Assembly: GCF_035920445.1 (NCBI RefSeq)
Contig: NZ_CP109162.1
Span: forward strand, 868,001 to 932,000
Source: Nocardia sp. NBC_01730
GTDB lineage: Bacteria > Actinomycetota > Actinomycetes > Mycobacteriales > Mycobacteriaceae
DNA: 64,000 nt
Direction: 5' to 3'
The position numbers were made by a program, and so were the translations under genes. The notes beneath the pieces are model-generated. The model worked only from the letters and a program-made list of their open reading frames with translations. It was not told where the DNA came from and did not search any database. Every line of letters starts with the position of its first letter. Position 1 is the stretch's first letter. Of this stretch, positions 29,501 through 39,900 are shown piece after piece.

Positions 29501-30337
29501 CACGAGGGCGAAGAATCTCTCGTATCGCTGTATAAAAAAGCAATCCACGGCGGAAAATGGAACGAAGGCACAGCTCTACTTCGTGTGGCAGGCGGGTTGC
29601 GTCCGACATACGGCTCTTCTGGCATTTCGCAGGTAAGGACTCGGGTCGAACTCGGCGGGGGAACCGAGACGCCAGGAATTGTATTCCTCGCTTCGCCCAT
29701 CTTTACGGGCGGCGTGCATCAGCACGCACGGATAGCAAATGCATTCAGAAACCGGAGAAGCATACTGAGCATGGCGCTGCCCGGTTTCAGATCTGGCGAG
29801 CCGCTCCCGGAGTCTCTCCCCGCGGCTATAGACGATCTAGTCGTAGCTGTCAGGGATGCTGCCGGTGACGAACCGTTTGTATTGGCCGGCTATTCCTCTG
29901 GAGGTGTCCTCGCGCACGCAGTTGCGAATAGAATGGAAGAGATAGGAGAATCGCGCTTCACCGGCGTAATTCTTATCGATAGCTTCGAGAGGGAGCAGGC
30001 GGCGAACATACCTATTGATCAGCTGGTTGGATCGATGTTGGAGCGTGAGTCCGAGTTCGGAACCTTCAATGGCGCAAACATTACGGCATCGATTAGATGG
30101 CTCGACCTTCTTCGCGACTATGCGTGGTCTCCTCTGCAAAATAGTGTTCTCTTTATTAAATGTGTCAACCCATTTTTCTATACAACCTCGGCGGCTGGAG
30201 AAAGAGAGTACATGATTGCTGAGCCATGGTCTGCCTCTCAAATAGTGAGAAGCGTAGAAGCGGATCACTATTCGGTAATCTCGGACGATGCGCCATCGGT
30301 AGTCCGAATAATAGAAGATTGGCTTGATGATGTTTAA
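20564..30337 (+). CDS. PKS-A: modular type I PKS, 5'-truncated, ending in thioesterase
   Basis: The protein-coding similarity begins abruptly at ~20610 inside an AT domain; the ATG at 20564 is only the nearest in-frame start, in antisense MFS sequence. Approximate order by position: AT C-terminal part 20610-21005; KR 22080-22640; ACP 22897-23150; KS 23211-24500 ([15 protein letters not shown] and NIGHTQ give the Cys-His-His triad); AT 24874-25710 (GHSIGE, HAFH, so malonyl type); DH 25950-26780 ([10 protein letters not shown] and [10 protein letters not shown] intact); ER 27390-28330; KR 28372-28920 (LDD, B-type); ACP 29165-29420; TE 29600-30334 with GYSSGG nucleophile and ADHYS His. It makes the last two extension steps of a polyketide and releases it. 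The missing KS and half AT imply the first module cannot work. The methyltransferase 24 bases downstream is probably co-transcribed. Confidence 0.9.
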   Translation: MKRRRSHRRRRSISRTPFAAVNGPNSVVVSGAREEVAVVVERLQNDGRKVNWLPVSHAFHSPLMEPMLDEFAAVLAGLSFAEPTIPVVSNIDGEFVAADLASARYWVDHVRATVRYAEGVRTLHRAGATRFVIAGPDGGLTGLITQCLDEQSLDKRPATVGPVVAAVLGKDRDEAETALNTAAQLDVAGVSVDWEAILQGRGQRVELPTYAFQRRRYWLEPTETGDTTSDATDVEFWQAVDRGDLRTLGIDPQQPFGEALSVLSSWRQRHQDQALIGSWCYRIEWRLLSDEPVRVVGVGSSGAEQPVRLVGDWLVVGSSGGVVVDDVIDVFRGAGVGVRYAAIDAERMSRSDVVALLRASAEMNEVSGILSVAALDDRPSSEASSVTRGLLANLLLLQALSDIGAEARLWCVTSGAVNATPPDRITSTMQAQMWGLGQVAGLEFPTWWGGSIDLPEVRDQAALRRLLVALSRDDGEDQLAVRSSGVYGRRMVRTSLTGSSMDGGWKPHRTVLITGGTGGIGRHLARWVAENGADHVVLASRRGDKAQGVDELETELRSLGCRVTFATCDVTRRDDVAAVLAAIDDDAAPLTAVVHAEGIGSQSPITEIVASSLAAVVEPKVAGARHLDELLGDRRLDAFVLFSSGAATWGNAGGAAYAAGNAYLDSLAEDRRSRGLTATSLAWGGWSAGGMLATVDSAEYLLRNGVRLMDPSLALQALSHAVSRDKTTMTIADLDWRRFAPLYTMSKHRPLIQEIPEAQVALQAEQEQAEATTSAGLRQRVAGLPEPEQLTVVLDVVRGQVAAVLGHDGATAIEADRNFRDLGFDSLTAVEARNRLNTATGLRLPATLVFDYPTPEAVTTHILQELSDVAERSPVAAPPAPVAVSEPVAIVGIGCRFPGGVSSPEELWRLVFDGRDGVSGFPTDRGWDVETLYHPEPGVAGKSYTREGGFVQDAGEFDAGFFGISPREAVAMDPQQRLMLGTAWESLEHAGIDPGSLRGTDTGVFIGVIDQSYGVGSGGSGYGSDDSGVEGYRVIGSAASVVSGRVSYVLGLEGPAVSVDTACSSSLVALHQAVAALRSGECSLALAGGVTVMATPTGFVEFSRQRGLATDGRCKPFADAADGTGWGEGSGVLVLERLSAAQRNGHQVLAVIRGSAINQDGASNGLTAPNGPSQQRVIRRALAAAGVAPTEVDVVEAHGTGTRLGDPIEAQALLATYGQDRPEDRPLWLGSIKSNIGHTQAAAGVAGVIKMVQALRRGILPKTLHVDAPTTHVDWTAGRVELLTEARDWPASDHPRRAAVSAFGISGTNAHLILEQAPDSVVEPVPSTEPDDTMIERDDTVIEEQADTPAAAAWVVSARTESGLTGQARRLLDHLQRQQDLSARDVARTLVGRSRFDHRAVIVGADRRELMTGLTALAEGASGSGVLSGTVHTHGKTVLVFPGQGAQWVGMGRQLYARFPVFAQAVDEAFEAMDTQLGVSLRELMWGEDQHVLNQTQFAQAALFVVGVGVTRLLQDWGVRPDFVAGHSIGEVNAAHAAGVLSLADAVVLVAARGRLMQALPEGGAMAAVQASEAEVVPLLTAQTAIAAVNGAQAVVISGVRDDITVVVERLQAEGRRVSWLPVSHAFHSPLMEPMLDEFAAALAALSFAEPTIPVMSNIDGEFVAADLASARYWVDHVRATVRFAEGVRTLRRAGATRFVVAGPDGGLTALITQIVEDQRSESGPLVTVPVLGKDRGETDTAFRTAAQLDVAGVGVVWDRLLGVGGRFVELPTYAFQRGHYWLQAGKNTDAASLGQATAAHPLLAAVVVSPRTGGVVMTGRLSLATQPWLADHAVNGVVLLPGTGFVELAMRAAEEVGCTALQELTLVAALVLSNEAGVQLQVVVDEADEHGHRAVSVYSCVEHADTEWMLHAQGVLVEHSDPAEPVGESLAVWPPQNTSSVAVEDLYKVLNDTGYGYGPVFQGLRSVWRRSEDLFVQAELPDTVIDAERFGLHPALLDAVLHAMVVGAGADTGVVLPFAWQNVTLHASGASAVRARISPTGDGGVSVHVTDTAGHPVLTAGSLTTRALSTESLTGAGTRDRLCGVQWIPWQSPISATEPESRVFSTAERLMSWASEDGSPIPPVVVYDLRQLEHTDESDVLGRVHTATHQVLAVLQRWLGQSRFDASTLVVLTRGAVTSTGATATDLTAATVGGLVRSAQSEHPGRVVLIDTDTRPETSPDTDSVLVPGLGTALASGEPQILLRAGVVHAARLTRLPEPQSLAVPDTESWRLEAGIGRTLDDLALRRSHAGEEPLAAGQVRISVRAGGVNFRDVLLCLGMVPSEHTFIGSEAAGVITEVGPGVEGFLPGDRVMGLVESGIGPLSVADHKTITHMPEGWSFTQAAAVPTVFLTAYYGLRDLARMQPGEKLLIHSAAGGVGMAATQLARLWGIEVYGTASNRKWDTLRTLGFDEDHIGDSRTLHFEEKFLAATAGRGVDVVLNSLAEEFVDASLRLMSHGGRFLEMGKTDIRDGAQISTTYPAVAYQAFDLRDAGGDRIQEMLVDLRAMFDSGALTPLPIKVWDIRHAPEAFRYISQARHTGKVVLSVPDGMDVGGSAVAAAVAEGTVLITGGTGGLGAMLARHLVAAYRVPSLLLTSRRGPAAPGADLLAAELTELGAHVQIVACDVSDRAAVTELLTTVPTQWPLTGVVHTAGVLDDGVVTSLTPERIDTVLAAKADAAWYLHELTREMDLAMFVLYSSAAGVLGSPGQGNYAAANSFLDMLAEQRRVAGHTATAIAWGLWTAETGMTGQLGDVDAARMSHGGVLGLSAEQGLALFDAALRQDRAGVVAARLDMATSATRTRTGAVSPLLLGLVPSARRMATTIAPDLRQRVVGLSESEQLSVVLEVVRGQVAAVLGHDGATAIEADRNFRDLGFDSLTAVEVRNRLNTATGLRLPATLVFEYETISELANHVLHELRERPREIASRENDRVSEADIEHEGEESLVSLYKKAIHGGKWNEGTALLRVAGGLRPTYGSSGISQVRTRVELGGGTETPGIVFLASPIFTGGVHQHARIANAFRNRRSILSMALPGFRSGEPLPESLPAAIDDLVVAVRDAAGDEPFVLAGYSSGGVLAHAVANRMEEIGESRFTGVILIDSFEREQAANIPIDQLVGSMLERESEFGTFNGANITASIRWLDLLRDYAWSPLQNSVLFIKCVNPFFYTTSAAGEREYMIAEPWSASQIVRSVEADHYSVISDDAPSVVRIIEDWLDDV
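20610..23160 (+). other. PKS-A module 1 remnant: AT (3' part)-KR-ACP
   Basis: The AT piece retains the HAFH specificity motif (malonyl-CoA type) but lacks the GHSxGE active-site serine, which should lie in the missing half. The KR has the NADPH loop TGGTGGIG and Ser, Tyr and Asn of the active site ([18 protein letters not shown]). It lacks the LDD motif, and has the Trp in ATWGN, so it is A-type and would give the opposite alcohol to the other KRs here. The ACP has DLGFDSL. No DH or ER is present. Confidence 0.8.
23211..29420 (+). other. PKS-A module 2: KS-AT(malonyl)-DH-ER-KR-ACP
   Basis: A full reductive loop with all catalytic motifs visible: KS Cys, AT GHSIGE/HAFH, DH His and Asp, ER nucleotide loop [19 protein letters not shown]/Ser/Tyr/Asn, and ACP DLGFDSL. 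The expected product of this step is a fully reduced, unbranched two-carbon unit. The ACP is almost the same protein sequence as the module 1 ACP, evidence of internal duplication or conversion. Confidence 0.85.
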
Positions 30338-30361
30338 TCGACGAGTGCAAAGGTTGTTCAT

Positions 30362-31138
30362 ATGGTGATGTTTCCTGTCGATAAGATAAGCTTGCGTAGA
30401 ATGTACGACGATATCTCGAGACGTTTGGCTGCATCAGGAGTAGGAGATGCGGCAACTTTCTTGAATTATGGTTACGTGTCCGTTGGTGATGGCGACGAAT
30501 CGCAAGTCGATGTTCCCGCCCATTCGCTGAACGGAAACTCTGTACGGCTAGTTTTGGAGTTGATCGGAAATACGGCGCTGGATGGGCGAAGGATCCTGGA
30601 CGTAGGTTGCGGACGTGGGGGGGCAGTTGGGCTTATTGCGAAAATGTTTGATGTGGAGATTGCTGGGATAGATTTATCTCCTGAGGCGGTCATGTTCTGC
30701 CGCAGCAACTGTGACGCACCGTCGGCGCGCTTTGACGTTGGCGATGCTGAACATTTGCCATTTGAAGACGGGGTGCACGATGTTGTGGTCAATATTGAAT
30801 CGTCTCACGGATATCCAGATCTGGGTAAATTTCTGAGTGAAGTCAAGAGGGTGTTGAAGCCGGGTGGTAGGTTTCTTTATACTGATCTACAGCCCTCTGA
30901 GAAGTGGGCTTATATTCGTTCGGAGCTCGCTAGGCTCGGTTTCTTAGTAAAAGCGGATCGTGACATCACAGCCAACGTTATCGCCTCTCGCGATGAGGCG
31001 GCACCCCAGAGTGTGAAAGCTTTCGGATCGGAGAGTGAAGCCATGAATAGCTTCCTTGCGGTTCCGGGTTCGGAACTTTATGAGCTGATGCGCCAGAGAA
31101 TCTTGGAATATCGAATAATCCGATGCTGTGTGAAATAG
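30362..31138 (+). CDS. SAM-dependent methyltransferase, polyketide-tailoring type
   Basis: A 258-residue class I methyltransferase. Motif I is LDVGCGRGGAVG (residues ~79-90), followed by the acidic IDLSPEAV strand end, GDAEHLPFEDGVHDVVVNIE and the post-motif RVLKPGGRFLYTDL. The opening FLNYGY segment, NIESSHGYPDLGKFL and the overall order match the O-methyltransferases that act on phthiotriol-type lipids in mycobacteria. O-methylation of a polyketide hydroxyl is therefore the best guess, inferred from memory of the family. It lies 24 bases after PKS-A and shares its AT-rich composition. A TTA leucine codon at 30944 could make it dependent on the rare bldA-type tRNA. ATG 30368 is an alternative start. 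Confidence 0.85.
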   Translation: MVMFPVDKISLRRMYDDISRRLAASGVGDAATFLNYGYVSVGDGDESQVDVPAHSLNGNSVRLVLELIGNTALDGRRILDVGCGRGGAVGLIAKMFDVEIAGIDLSPEAVMFCRSNCDAPSARFDVGDAEHLPFEDGVHDVVVNIESSHGYPDLGKFLSEVKRVLKPGGRFLYTDLQPSEKWAYIRSELARLGFLVKADRDITANVIASRDEAAPQSVKAFGSESEAMNSFLAVPGSELYELMRQRILEYRIIRCCVK

Positions 31139-31304
31139 AACGCCAAGCCCTCCTCGACGCAGGCGCCGATGCCGATGCCGATGCCGACGACCTCAGACTG
31201 CCATGACGAACGGCCACAATGATGCGCCGCGGTCCATCGCTGTCGGTGCCTCGGCCACACCGCAGCCGCCGCCCTGCTGGCGGAAGTGGTGGCGCGCGGC
31301 CGAC
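31139..31304. other. Short intergenic with GCCGAT tandem repeat
   Basis: It contains about four tandem copies of the hexamer GCCGAT near 31168-31194. No gene or clear terminator was seen after the methyltransferase. Confidence 0.4.
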
Positions 31305-31480
31305 ATCGGTCAGGTTGCGGTGTCCAGTGGCAGCTCATGACCACCGCGTCCCACAACTCGCCGTTGCGGCGTCCCGCAACACGCCTTCGACCTCGAAGCC
31401 GGCGCGGTCGTAGAGCGCCATCGCCGGTTGATTGTGCGGCACAGCTGCAGCGCATACCCGACCAGGTTCTACAGTTGCTG
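31305..31480 (-). pseudogene. GNAT acetyltransferase C-terminal scrap
   Basis: The minus strand reads PHNQPAMALYDRAGFEVEGV then LRDAATA. After a frame change it gives NGELWDAVVMSCHW. The NQPAMALYDRAGF phrase is the hallmark of the last helix and strand of GNAT N-acetyltransferases. The acetyl-CoA-binding part is absent. A dead fragment. Confidence 0.55.
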
Positions 31481-31625
31481 CGCGCTTCTGTGACGCCGTC
31501 AGCCCGGCGGGTGCGTACCCGCCGCCACACGTCGACGTCGTTGATCACCCTCACCGGAATCGCTACTTGTCGCGGTCTCCAGGAACTGCGGCTCAGCGTC
31601 TCGGAATGACCTGAAATGTCGTGAG

Positions 31626-32040
31626 ATGTCGATTTGCCGGCAGTCCTCGGAGACCTTCGACGAGTACGACGAGGCCCAATGGTGGGCCAACCTGATCGAC
31701 CGCGTCGGCATCGACGAGGCGCTCAAGGTGATCGAGGCCAAGCGCGACACCGGATCCGGTGCGGTGCTGCTGACCGACTGGCTGACCCGCTACGCGAACC
31801 GGCTCACCGGTGTGCAGGAAGACGGCCGCCGCAAATACCACTCCTACATTCGCAACGAGATCACCCCGTTCTTCGGTGAGCGCGCGCCGATCGATGCCGG
31901 CACCCAGGACACCGACGCCGCCTGGATCGTCTACCTCGAACAGGACAAGGGCAATAGGCCCAAGACGATCAAGAACAAGCACGGTTTCCTCTCCGCCGGT
32001 TTGCGCGCGGCCGTCGAGCAGCGCCCTGCGCCGACGGCAC
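31626..32040 (+). pseudogene. Phage-type tyrosine integrase, N-terminal fragment
   Basis: The frame reads SETFDEYDEAQWWANLIDRV, LLTDWLTRYANRLTGVQEDG, KYHSYIRNEITPFFGERAPI and DKGNRPKTIKNKHGFLSAGL. This is the arm-binding and SAM-like core-binding region of actinophage-type tyrosine integrases. The catalytic domain (Arg-His-Arg-Tyr) is missing. The open frame continues without a stop into the alpha/beta hydrolase at 32217, so the two are joined in frame by chance or by recombination. Confidence 0.7.
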
Positions 32041-32216
32041 TCCTTGTTGGGCCCGCGCTGAAGGTGGTGCGATGCCAGAAGCCGCGGCCCATGCGCCACT
32101 TCCTTGATTCATCCCCAACGCTCCACCGTCACGCCCGATACCTGGGGTGCCGACAGCGGATTTCTGTCCGCGGCGAACGCCGCACGGCCCATCGCCGTGA
32201 CGCGAGCCCGTTCACC

Positions 32217-33071
32217 GTGACCGCCCCCGACGGGCTGCGGCTCTCGGCCGCACGCCTTGGCCCGAAGCGCCCTCCGGCGAGCGTGGTCTACGTCCACACC
32301 ATCCTCACCGACTCCACCTACTGGAGGCCACTGACCGAGCACTTGCACCAACGCCTCGATAGCGGCATCGCCCAACTCGTCTACGACCAGCGCACGCACG
32401 GCGCATCCCGGCACCCAGGTCCTGGGGTCCGAACTACATTGCCGATGCTGGTCGATGACCTGGACGCGGTCCTCACGCACGCCCACGGTGCGGTCATCCT
32501 GGTCGCACACTCGGTGGCATCGCTGCTGGTACAGGCATGGGCCGAGCAGTACCCACACCGTGCCCGCACCTTGACCGGCATCGTACTGTTCAACGGCTGC
32601 CCCGAATTCCCCTGGCGCCCAACCCCTGACGCCATTCACGCCGATGGGAGACGCTCCCGACGCGCAGGGCGTCAGCTCCTCGAGGAACTGACCACCTACC
32701 TGTTCGAGCCGCCAGTCCGTTGCCGATTGCCACGCCGCCGCCTGTTCGACACCGTCGGCAGCGGGACACGGAGCGAGAACTTCGACGCGATGCTCGCAGA
32801 CCTCGCTGCCTACAGCGGCGCTGCCCTGACCGGCGAGGCGGCCAGCATCCTGCGGGGCGTGCCCACCTGGGTACTGACCGGGCCGCTCGATCCCGTCGTC
32901 GCACCGAGCAGATCCCAGCATATGGCCGAACGAATCTGGGGCGACTACGACAGCTTCCCCGACGCCGGACACTCCTTGCCCTACGCCGAGCCCGCCAAAG
33001 CCTGCGGGCCGATCCTGGCCGCGCTCGAGGTCGCCTACCGCACCCAACAACAGCACGGTGGTCCGCTGTGA
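32217..33071 (+). CDS. Alpha/beta hydrolase
   Basis: About 284 residues with a typical alpha/beta-hydrolase fold: VVYVHTILTDSTYWRPLTEH, YDQRTHGAS, nucleophile elbow VAHSVASLL, acid Asp in GPLDPVV and His in DAGHSLPY. The nucleophile elbow has Ser in place of the usual last Gly (AHSVAS). The start is uncertain. The frame is open back into the integrase fragment. Convincing N-terminal sequence (STVTPDTWGADSGFLSAANA) lies just upstream in another frame, so a frameshift near 32200 may have broken the true N-terminus. GTG 32217 is the first start within the conserved part. Its stop overlaps the next gene's start (GTGA). Confidence 0.7.
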   Translation: MTAPDGLRLSAARLGPKRPPASVVYVHTILTDSTYWRPLTEHLHQRLDSGIAQLVYDQRTHGASRHPGPGVRTTLPMLVDDLDAVLTHAHGAVILVAHSVASLLVQAWAEQYPHRARTLTGIVLFNGCPEFPWRPTPDAIHADGRRSRRAGRQLLEELTTYLFEPPVRCRLPRRRLFDTVGSGTRSENFDAMLADLAAYSGAALTGEAASILRGVPTWVLTGPLDPVVAPSRSQHMAERIWGDYDSFPDAGHSLPYAEPAKACGPILAALEVAYRTQQQHGGPL

Positions 33072-33373
33072 TCGCCAAACCAATTCCCGCGCACGTGCTT
33101 TCGCCGTTCACTCAATTGCTGGGCTACCTGATGTGGTTCGTGCTGCTGCTGTGCATCACCCGCGCGGTGTGGGTCGGCGGGCTGCTGGCGATCCGCATGT
33201 ACCGCGAAGGAAGCGTCGAAGGACTGCTCGGTGCACTTGGCGTAGTCGAGATGGTCGTCCATCTCGCCCTCGAGTGCCGACTCGACCACCAGCTTGGTCA
33301 GCTTGCCCAGCAGCCCGCCTTCACCGGTCAGCTGCAGCCCTTCTGCTCGTGCCTGCGCCACCAGTGCCCGTAG
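33068..33373 (+). CDS. Small membrane protein, C-terminus cut by IS256 remnant
   Basis: The GTG at 33068 overlaps the hydrolase stop (GTGA), indicating coupled translation. Residues ~13-42 form a hydrophobic stretch (LLGYLMWFVLLLCITRAVWV, then GGLLAI) followed by RMYREGS. From about 33225 the frame runs through antisense IS256 transposase sequence, so the last ~45 residues are not native. The family is unknown; a one- or two-helix membrane protein partnered with the hydrolase. Confidence 0.5.
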   Translation: MIAKPIPAHVLSPFTQLLGYLMWFVLLLCITRAVWVGGLLAIRMYREGSVEGLLGALGVVEMVVHLALECRLDHQLGQLAQQPAFTGQLQPFCSCLRHQCP

Positions 33374-33439
33374 CTGCCGCTCGTCCAAACCTGCTGCCGC
33401 CGAGTCGTTGTCGGCCCCGTGTTCGATCACATCAGTCAT
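33225..33439 (-). pseudogene. IS256-family transposase, N-terminal fragment
   Basis: It starts MTDVIEHGADNDSAAAGLDE with the ATG at 33439, then LTGEGGLLGKLTKLVVESAL and EGEMDDHLDY. This is the conserved beginning of IS256 (Mutator-type) transposases. The frame ends in foreign sequence after DYAKC, so about 340 residues including the whole catalytic core are gone. Confidence 0.75.
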
Positions 33440-33865
33440 GGTGCATCTCCGTTCAGAGTTACACCGTTGTTCTCACAGACCCGCCGTGGTCTGCTCCGGA
33501 GCGTGTGCACGAGTTGCGAGAACCCGATACCGCTGGCAGGCTTACCAGCAGGCAACTCGGGCGAATCTGTTGCTGCTTGCTTGGCGAAGAGAGAGATCGA
33601 ATGAGCGCTGATTTCGTCTTCCGGGAAGAAGGACACCGGTCGCGGGTGTCACGTCGCGTAAAGGCTAGGACGTTTCCGGCACCTTTCACCGCAGTGAACT
33701 GAACGTTCGCATGGAGTACATCTGGGTAGCTGTCGAGCCACCCGTTCCTGTCGAAGTGCGCGGGCGAGTAGCTGTTCACCAAGGACGTTATTGGTCGAAT
33801 GGCGATCGATGGCTGACTCGTAGCGGCGTCGCCTCGTAATCGACACCTGACCGAACGATATCGGT
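33440..33865. other. Stretch without a recognisable gene upstream of PKS-B
   Basis: About 425 bases. Frames on both strands are open for 60-160 codons but have no family features. The upstream part lies beside the IS256 fragment; promoters for PKS-B may lie here, but none could be identified by eye. Confidence 0.45.
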
Positions 33866-33896
33866 AGCCCGATGGCCCCGCTCGCGCCATCGGGCT
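33866..33896 (+). terminator. Strong hairpin terminator or attenuator before PKS-B
   Basis: A perfect 11-bp stem, AGCCCGATGGC / GCCATCGGGCT, with a nine-base loop, followed by TCTTC. It ends only 41 bases before the PKS-B start. With no gene directly upstream in the same direction, it could shield PKS-B from read-through or act as an attenuator in its leader. Confidence 0.7.
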
Positions 33897-33937
33897 TCTT
33901 CGACGACTCTGAAATGCGCTGGACCTGGATGTGACAC

Positions 33938-36900
33938 GTGGACACAAGCACTGATGATTCGTCCAAACGCATGTTTGAGTACCTGAAAAAGTTCACGGTC
34001 GAGCTCATGGAGACTCGCGACGAGCTGACCCAGCTGCGGGAACGGATCAACGAGCCGATCGCGATCGTCGGTATGAGTTGTCGGTATCCGGGTGGTGTCG
34101 AGTCGCCGGAACAGTTGTGGGATCTGGTTGCGTCCGGTTCGGATGCCGTGAGCGAGTTCCCGGTGGATCGGGGTTGGGATGTGGAGGGGTTGTTCGATCC
34201 CGATCCGGACCGGTTCGGGAAGGTGTACACGCGGGAAGGCGGCTTTCTGCGCGGTGTCGGTGATTTCGATGCGGGGTTTTTCGGGATCGGTCCGCGTGAG
34301 GCTGCGGCGATGGATCCGCAGCAGCGGTTGTTGTTGGAAGCGTCGTGGGAGGCGTTGGAGGATGCGGGTGTTGATCCGTCGTCGTTGCGGGGCAGCGACA
34401 CGGGCGTGATCACCGGGTTGGCGTACACAGGCTACGAGAACACGGCAAGGGCAGCGGAGGGGTATGCGCTCACCGGGTCGGCGGGCAGCGTTGTGTCGGG
34501 GCGAGTGGCGTACACGTTGGGCTTGGAGGGCCCGGCGCTGACGGTGGACACGGCGTGTTCGTCGTCGCTGGTGGCGATCCATCTGGGCTGTCAGGCACTA
34601 CGGCGCGGCGAGGCGTCAATGGTGTTGGCGGGTGGTGTGACAGTGATGTCGACGCCGTTTTTGTTTGTGGAGTTTTCGCGGCAGCGGGGTTTGGCGACCG
34701 ATGGGCGGTGCAAGGCGTTTTCGGCATCGGCGGATGGGGTGGGGTGGGGTGAGGGTGTCGGTGTGTTGGTGTTGGAGCGATTGTCGGACGCACAGCGGTT
34801 GGGGCACGACATTCTTGCCGTGGTTCGGGGTTCGGCGGTGAATCAAGATGGTGCGTCGAATGGTTTGACTGCGCCGAATGGTCCGTCGCAGGAGCGGGTG
34901 ATCGCGGCGGCGTTGGCGGCTGCGGGGTTGGAGCCCGCTGATGTGGATGTGGTGGAGGCGCATGGGACAGGTACGCCGTTGGGGGATCCGATCGAGGCGC
35001 AGGCGTTGATCGCGGCGTATGGGCAGGGCCGTGTCGAGCCGTTGCGGGTGGGGTCGTTGAAGTCGAATATCGGGCATTCGCAGGCGGCCGCGGGTGTGGG
35101 TGGGGTGATCAAGATGGTGCAGGCGTTGCGGCATGAGACGTTGCCGCGGACGTTGCACGTGGATGCGCCGTCGCCGCATGTGGATTGGTCGGCGGGGTCG
35201 GCAAGGTTGTTGACGGAGGCCCAGGCGTGGCCTGCGGGTGAGCGGGTGCGTCGGGCGGGGGTGTCGTCGTTCGGGATCAGTGGTACCAACGCGCACCTCA
35301 TTCTCGAGGAAGCACCCGCGTCCGTTGTTTCCTCGGTTGAGGCTGCCGCGGTTCCCACAGCCATGGTGGACGCGGTGCCGTTGCTGGTGTCGGCGAAGTC
35401 CGGTGCTGCGCTGCGCGCCCAGGCGAATCGGGTGCGGCAGTGGCTGGTCGCCCATCCGGATGCGGATGTGTGGAGCGTGGCGTCGTCGTTGATCGACACC
35501 AGGACACAGTGGCATCGGCGAGCGGTGGTGGTGGGCCGCGATCGGGCGCAGTTGCTGGCGGGGTTGGCGGATGTGGCGTCGGGATCGGTGGTCGAGGGTC
35601 GGACGGCGTTTCTGTTCACGGGTCAGGGTGCGCAGCGGGTGGGGATGGGGGCGGAGTTGTACGAAGCGTTTCCGGTGTTTGCGGCTGCGTTGGACGAGGT
35701 GTGTGCGGGTTTCGATCCGTTGCTCGGTGGGGTGTTGAAGGAGGTGATGTTCGCGGATCCGGAGGGGGTGTTGGATCGGACGGAGTGGACCCAGCCGGCG
35801 TTGTTCGCGTTCGAGGTGGCGTTGTTCCGGTTGGTGGAGTCGTTCGGTGTGACGCCTGATGTGGTTGCGGGGCATTCGATCGGGGAGTTGGCGGCCGCGT
35901 ATGTGTCGGGGGTGTGGTCGCTTGCAGATGTGTGTGTGTTGGTGGCGGCGCGTGGTCGGTTGATGGGGGCACTGCCCGCGGGCGGCGCGATGCTGGCGGT
36001 CGCCATGACAGAGGAGCGGGCCGTCGAGATCGTGGCGGCCAACGGGGATCGACTATCGGTCGCGGCGGTGAACGGTCCGTCGTCGGTGGTGCTGTCCGGT
36101 GACACGGACGCCGTCGATGAGGCGGAGCACCGGTTGTCCGACGAGGGTGTCAAGACGTCACGATTGCGGGTGAGCCACGCGTTCCATTCGGCGCAGATGG
36201 ACCCCATGCTGGCCGAATTCCGTGCTGTGGCCGAAAAGTTGACCTATCGAGCGCCGACTGTTCCGATCTTCTCGAACGTGTCAGGTGCGCAGGCAGGCGA
36301 TGAGGTGTGTGAGCCTGGCTATTGGGTTGAGCAGGTGCGCGAATGTGTGCGATTCGCGCCAGGTGTGGACGCTCTCGTGACAGCCGGAATACGGCGATTC
36401 GTGGAGGTGGGGCCGGATGCGGTGTTATCGTCGATGACTCGCCAGTGCCTGGCCGAAAGCCCGGACATCGAGGCGGGCTCTGTGGTGGCCTCCGCGTCTC
36501 GACGCTCGGTTGACGAGGTGACGCAGTGTGTGACGATGCTGGCGCACGCACACACCGCCGGTATCGAGGTGGACTGGCGGCCATTGTTTACGGGCCGGTC
36601 GCTGCGCCGGGTGTCCTTGCCCACCTATGCGTTCCAGCGTCAACGATACTGGTTGGAGCAGTCCGGCAGTAATTCTTCGACGGGGTCATCGGATCATCCG
36701 ATTCTGACCGGCGTCGTGCCGTTGGCAGACAAGGATGAATGGCTGTTCACCGGACGGGTGTCGTTGCGTACTCATCCGTGGCTCGCCGATCACGCGGTTT
36801 TCGGCTCGGTGTTGTTTCCCGGGACTGGTTTTCTGGAACTGGCGCTGACCGCGGGCGCACGGACGGATGCCGAGATCGTCGAGGAGTTGCTGTTCGAAGT

Positions 36901-39900
36901 ACCGCTGTTGCTCGAGGCAGACACCGCGGTCGACATTCAGCTCGGTGTCGAACCTGCCGACAGTGTGGGTCGACGCCGATTCATGATCCACTCTCGTGCC
37001 ATTGTCACCGGGAATTCTGATGTGGGCGAGTGGATTTCGCATGCAAATGGTGTGTTGGCTCCGATCGGTGACACCGTTCCCTGGTGGGTCGAGTCGGGAC
37101 AGGCGACCGGAGCCTGCCTTGGGGCGCTCCCGGATAAAAACACTCTGAGACAAGCCTTATCCGGGGATTGGCCACCCGCCGGCGCCGAGCCGGTGTCGAA
37201 CGACGGGCTGTACGACCAGTTGGCAGACCTGGGATTCGGCTACGGCCCCGCCTTCCAGGGGGTCACGTCGGTCTTGCGCGACGGCGACGATCTGCTCGCC
37301 GAAGTGTCTCTCGCGGACGAATACGGTGATCAGGCAGCGGCGTTCGGGATTCATCCCGCGCTGTTGGACGCCGCCTTCCACGCGGCGGTCGCCGAACAGG
37401 CGCACGACATGCCGTCGGGTCGGCTGCCGTTGCCGTTCTCCTTCGCCGGGGTGCGGTTGTACCGTGCCGGAGCGAACGCCGTCCGGGTTCGATTGGTTCG
37501 GTCGGGCGTCGGGCAGATGCAGGTGGTCGCCGTCGATGCCGCTGGGGCGCCGGTGCTGAGCCTCGATTCGCTCGCCGCCCGGCCCGTTGATGCACAGGCG
37601 TTGAACACTGCGCCCGGTCGTCGCGCGTCGCTGTTGGCTCTCGAATGGGTGTCGACGCCGGCCCCCTCGGAGAGGAACCACGGTTCGATGGCGGTACTCG
37701 GCGCCGGACTCGCCGAGTTGCTCGAGGACGAGGCGCTCGCAGAGGTCGTGGTGTGGTCACCTGACGGCGCAGCCGAGGGTGATGTGGTGGCGCGGACGCG
37801 CACCTGGGTGCAGTCGACGTTGGAACTGTTGCAGACGTGGCAGGCCGCGGAGCGGTTGAGCGGCTCGCGGCTGGTGGTGCTGACGCGGGGCGCTGTGAGC
37901 GTGTCGGGCCGGGCGCCGGATCCGGCGGGCGCGGCGGTGTGGGGCCTGGTGCGCAGTGCGCAATTCGAGCATCCGGGTCGGTTCGTTCTCCTCGACGCCG
38001 GCGTAGCGGAGAACGTGCCGGTCGATGTGATTGCCGCGGCATTGGATTCGGACGAGCCGCAGCTGGCCGTGCGCGATGGTGGGTTCCTTGCGCCGCGGTT
38101 GCGGCGGCAGGCCGGTTCGGCAGTGGCGGACGGTTCGGCGTTCGGTGCGGGTGCAGTGTTGATCACCGGCGCCACCGCCGGTTTGGGAGCTCTGGTGGCT
38201 CGGCACCTCGTCGATGCACACGGCGTGCGACGGTTGGTGCTGGTGTCACGGCGGGGAGAGCGTGCAGACGGCGTGGCCGAATTGGTGGGCGGGTTGACGG
38301 CCTCGGGTGCGCAGGTGCGGGTAGCGGCCTGTGACGTGAGCGATCGTGCGGCATTATCGGCCTTGCTGGCGGGGTTGCCCGACGAGTTCGCGCCGAGCGC
38401 GGTGATCCATTCGGCCGGTGTGCTCGACGACGGCACCATCGAAACATTGACCGCCGAGCAAGTTGACCAGGTGTTGGCTGCGAAGGCGGCTGCCGCTTGG
38501 CATCTGCACGAGTTGACCGGCGATCGGGATCTCTCGGCGTTCGTGCTGTTTTCATCGGTCGCGGGGGTGATGGGCTCGCCGGGACAGGGCAACTATGCCG
38601 CGGCGAATGCGTTCCTGGACGCGCTGGCGTCGAGTCGCCGTGCGGCGGGGCTGCCCGCGGTGTCGATCGCGTGGGGATCGTGGAACCAGGGCAGCGGCAT
38701 GACCAGCGGTCTGGGGAGCGGGGCGATGGCGCGGATGGGCCGGCTGGGAGTACGTCTGCTGGAGACGGCGGATGGCTTGGCGTTGTTCGATCGTGCGATC
38801 GTCGCGACGGCGCCGATGGTGGTCGGGACCGAGTTCGACACCGGGGCACTGTCGGTTCAGGCGCGCGGCGGAACCCTGCCACGGATGCTGCATTCGATCG
38901 TCACGGCGCCCGTGCGCCGTGCCGCGGATACCAGCGAGACGCTGGTGCGGCGGCTGATCGCCGCCCCGGCGCAGGAACACGAGGCTCTGGTGCTCGAGGT
39001 CGTTCGCGAGCATGTCGCCGTAGTGCTGGGGCACACCTCCGGTGACGCCATCGATCCCGTCGCGCCATTCACCGAGCTCGGCTTCGATTCCTTGGCCGGG
39101 GTGGAGTTTCGCAATCGGCTTGCCAAAGCCAGTGGCGTGCAACTGCCGTCGACGCTGGTGTTCGACTACCCGACTGCGTCCGCATTGGCGGCGTTCGTGC
39201 TGTCTCGGGTCGGTGTCCTGGGCAGTGGCGAAGCTGCCACCATCCGGCCGGCTCGTCGGATCCGTACCGACGAGCCGATTGCGACGGAAACCGCGCACAC
39301 CATGGTGGAAACCGGGATTCGGGGCCGGCTCACCGATCTGTTCCTGGCCGCGCACCGGCGGGGCCAGGTCGACACCGCGATACCGATGTTGGTGGAGATC
39401 GCCAAGATTGCCGAGACCTTCGCCATCAGCACCGAGCTGGTCACGCCGACGCCGATACCGCTGAGCAGGGGCACGGAGCGCAGCGAGCGTGTGCTAGCCG
39501 GCCCCGCGCTGATCTGCGTACCGACCTTCATGGTCGGTGCCGGACCGCACATGTTCGGTCGGCTGGCGCGCGAGCTCGGCGCCGACTACCCGATCACTGC
39601 ACTGCGCTTGCCGGGAACCCGGCCCGGGGAACTCCTGCCCCGGTCGTGGGATGTGTTGCTGGATTGCCTGGCGACGACTGTGGAGGGCACCGACAGCCGA
39701 CAGCCGATCGTTCTTGTCGGCTATTCGGCAGGTTGCGCGGTCGCGCAAGCGTTGGCGCATCGCCTCGAGAAGGGCGGACGGAGTCCCGCAGCGGTGATTT
39801 TGCTCGACCCGTATTCACCCGACGATGCAGAGCAACGTAGGCGCGTGTTCGTGAGTGCGATGGGCTCGCTGCTCGACCTCGGACACGAAATGACCGAGAT

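Noticed and set aside
31168..31194. Tandem GCCGAT hexamers suggested a minisatellite or CRISPR-like repeat.
   Set aside because: Only about four perfect units without spacers; too short to be more than local slippage.
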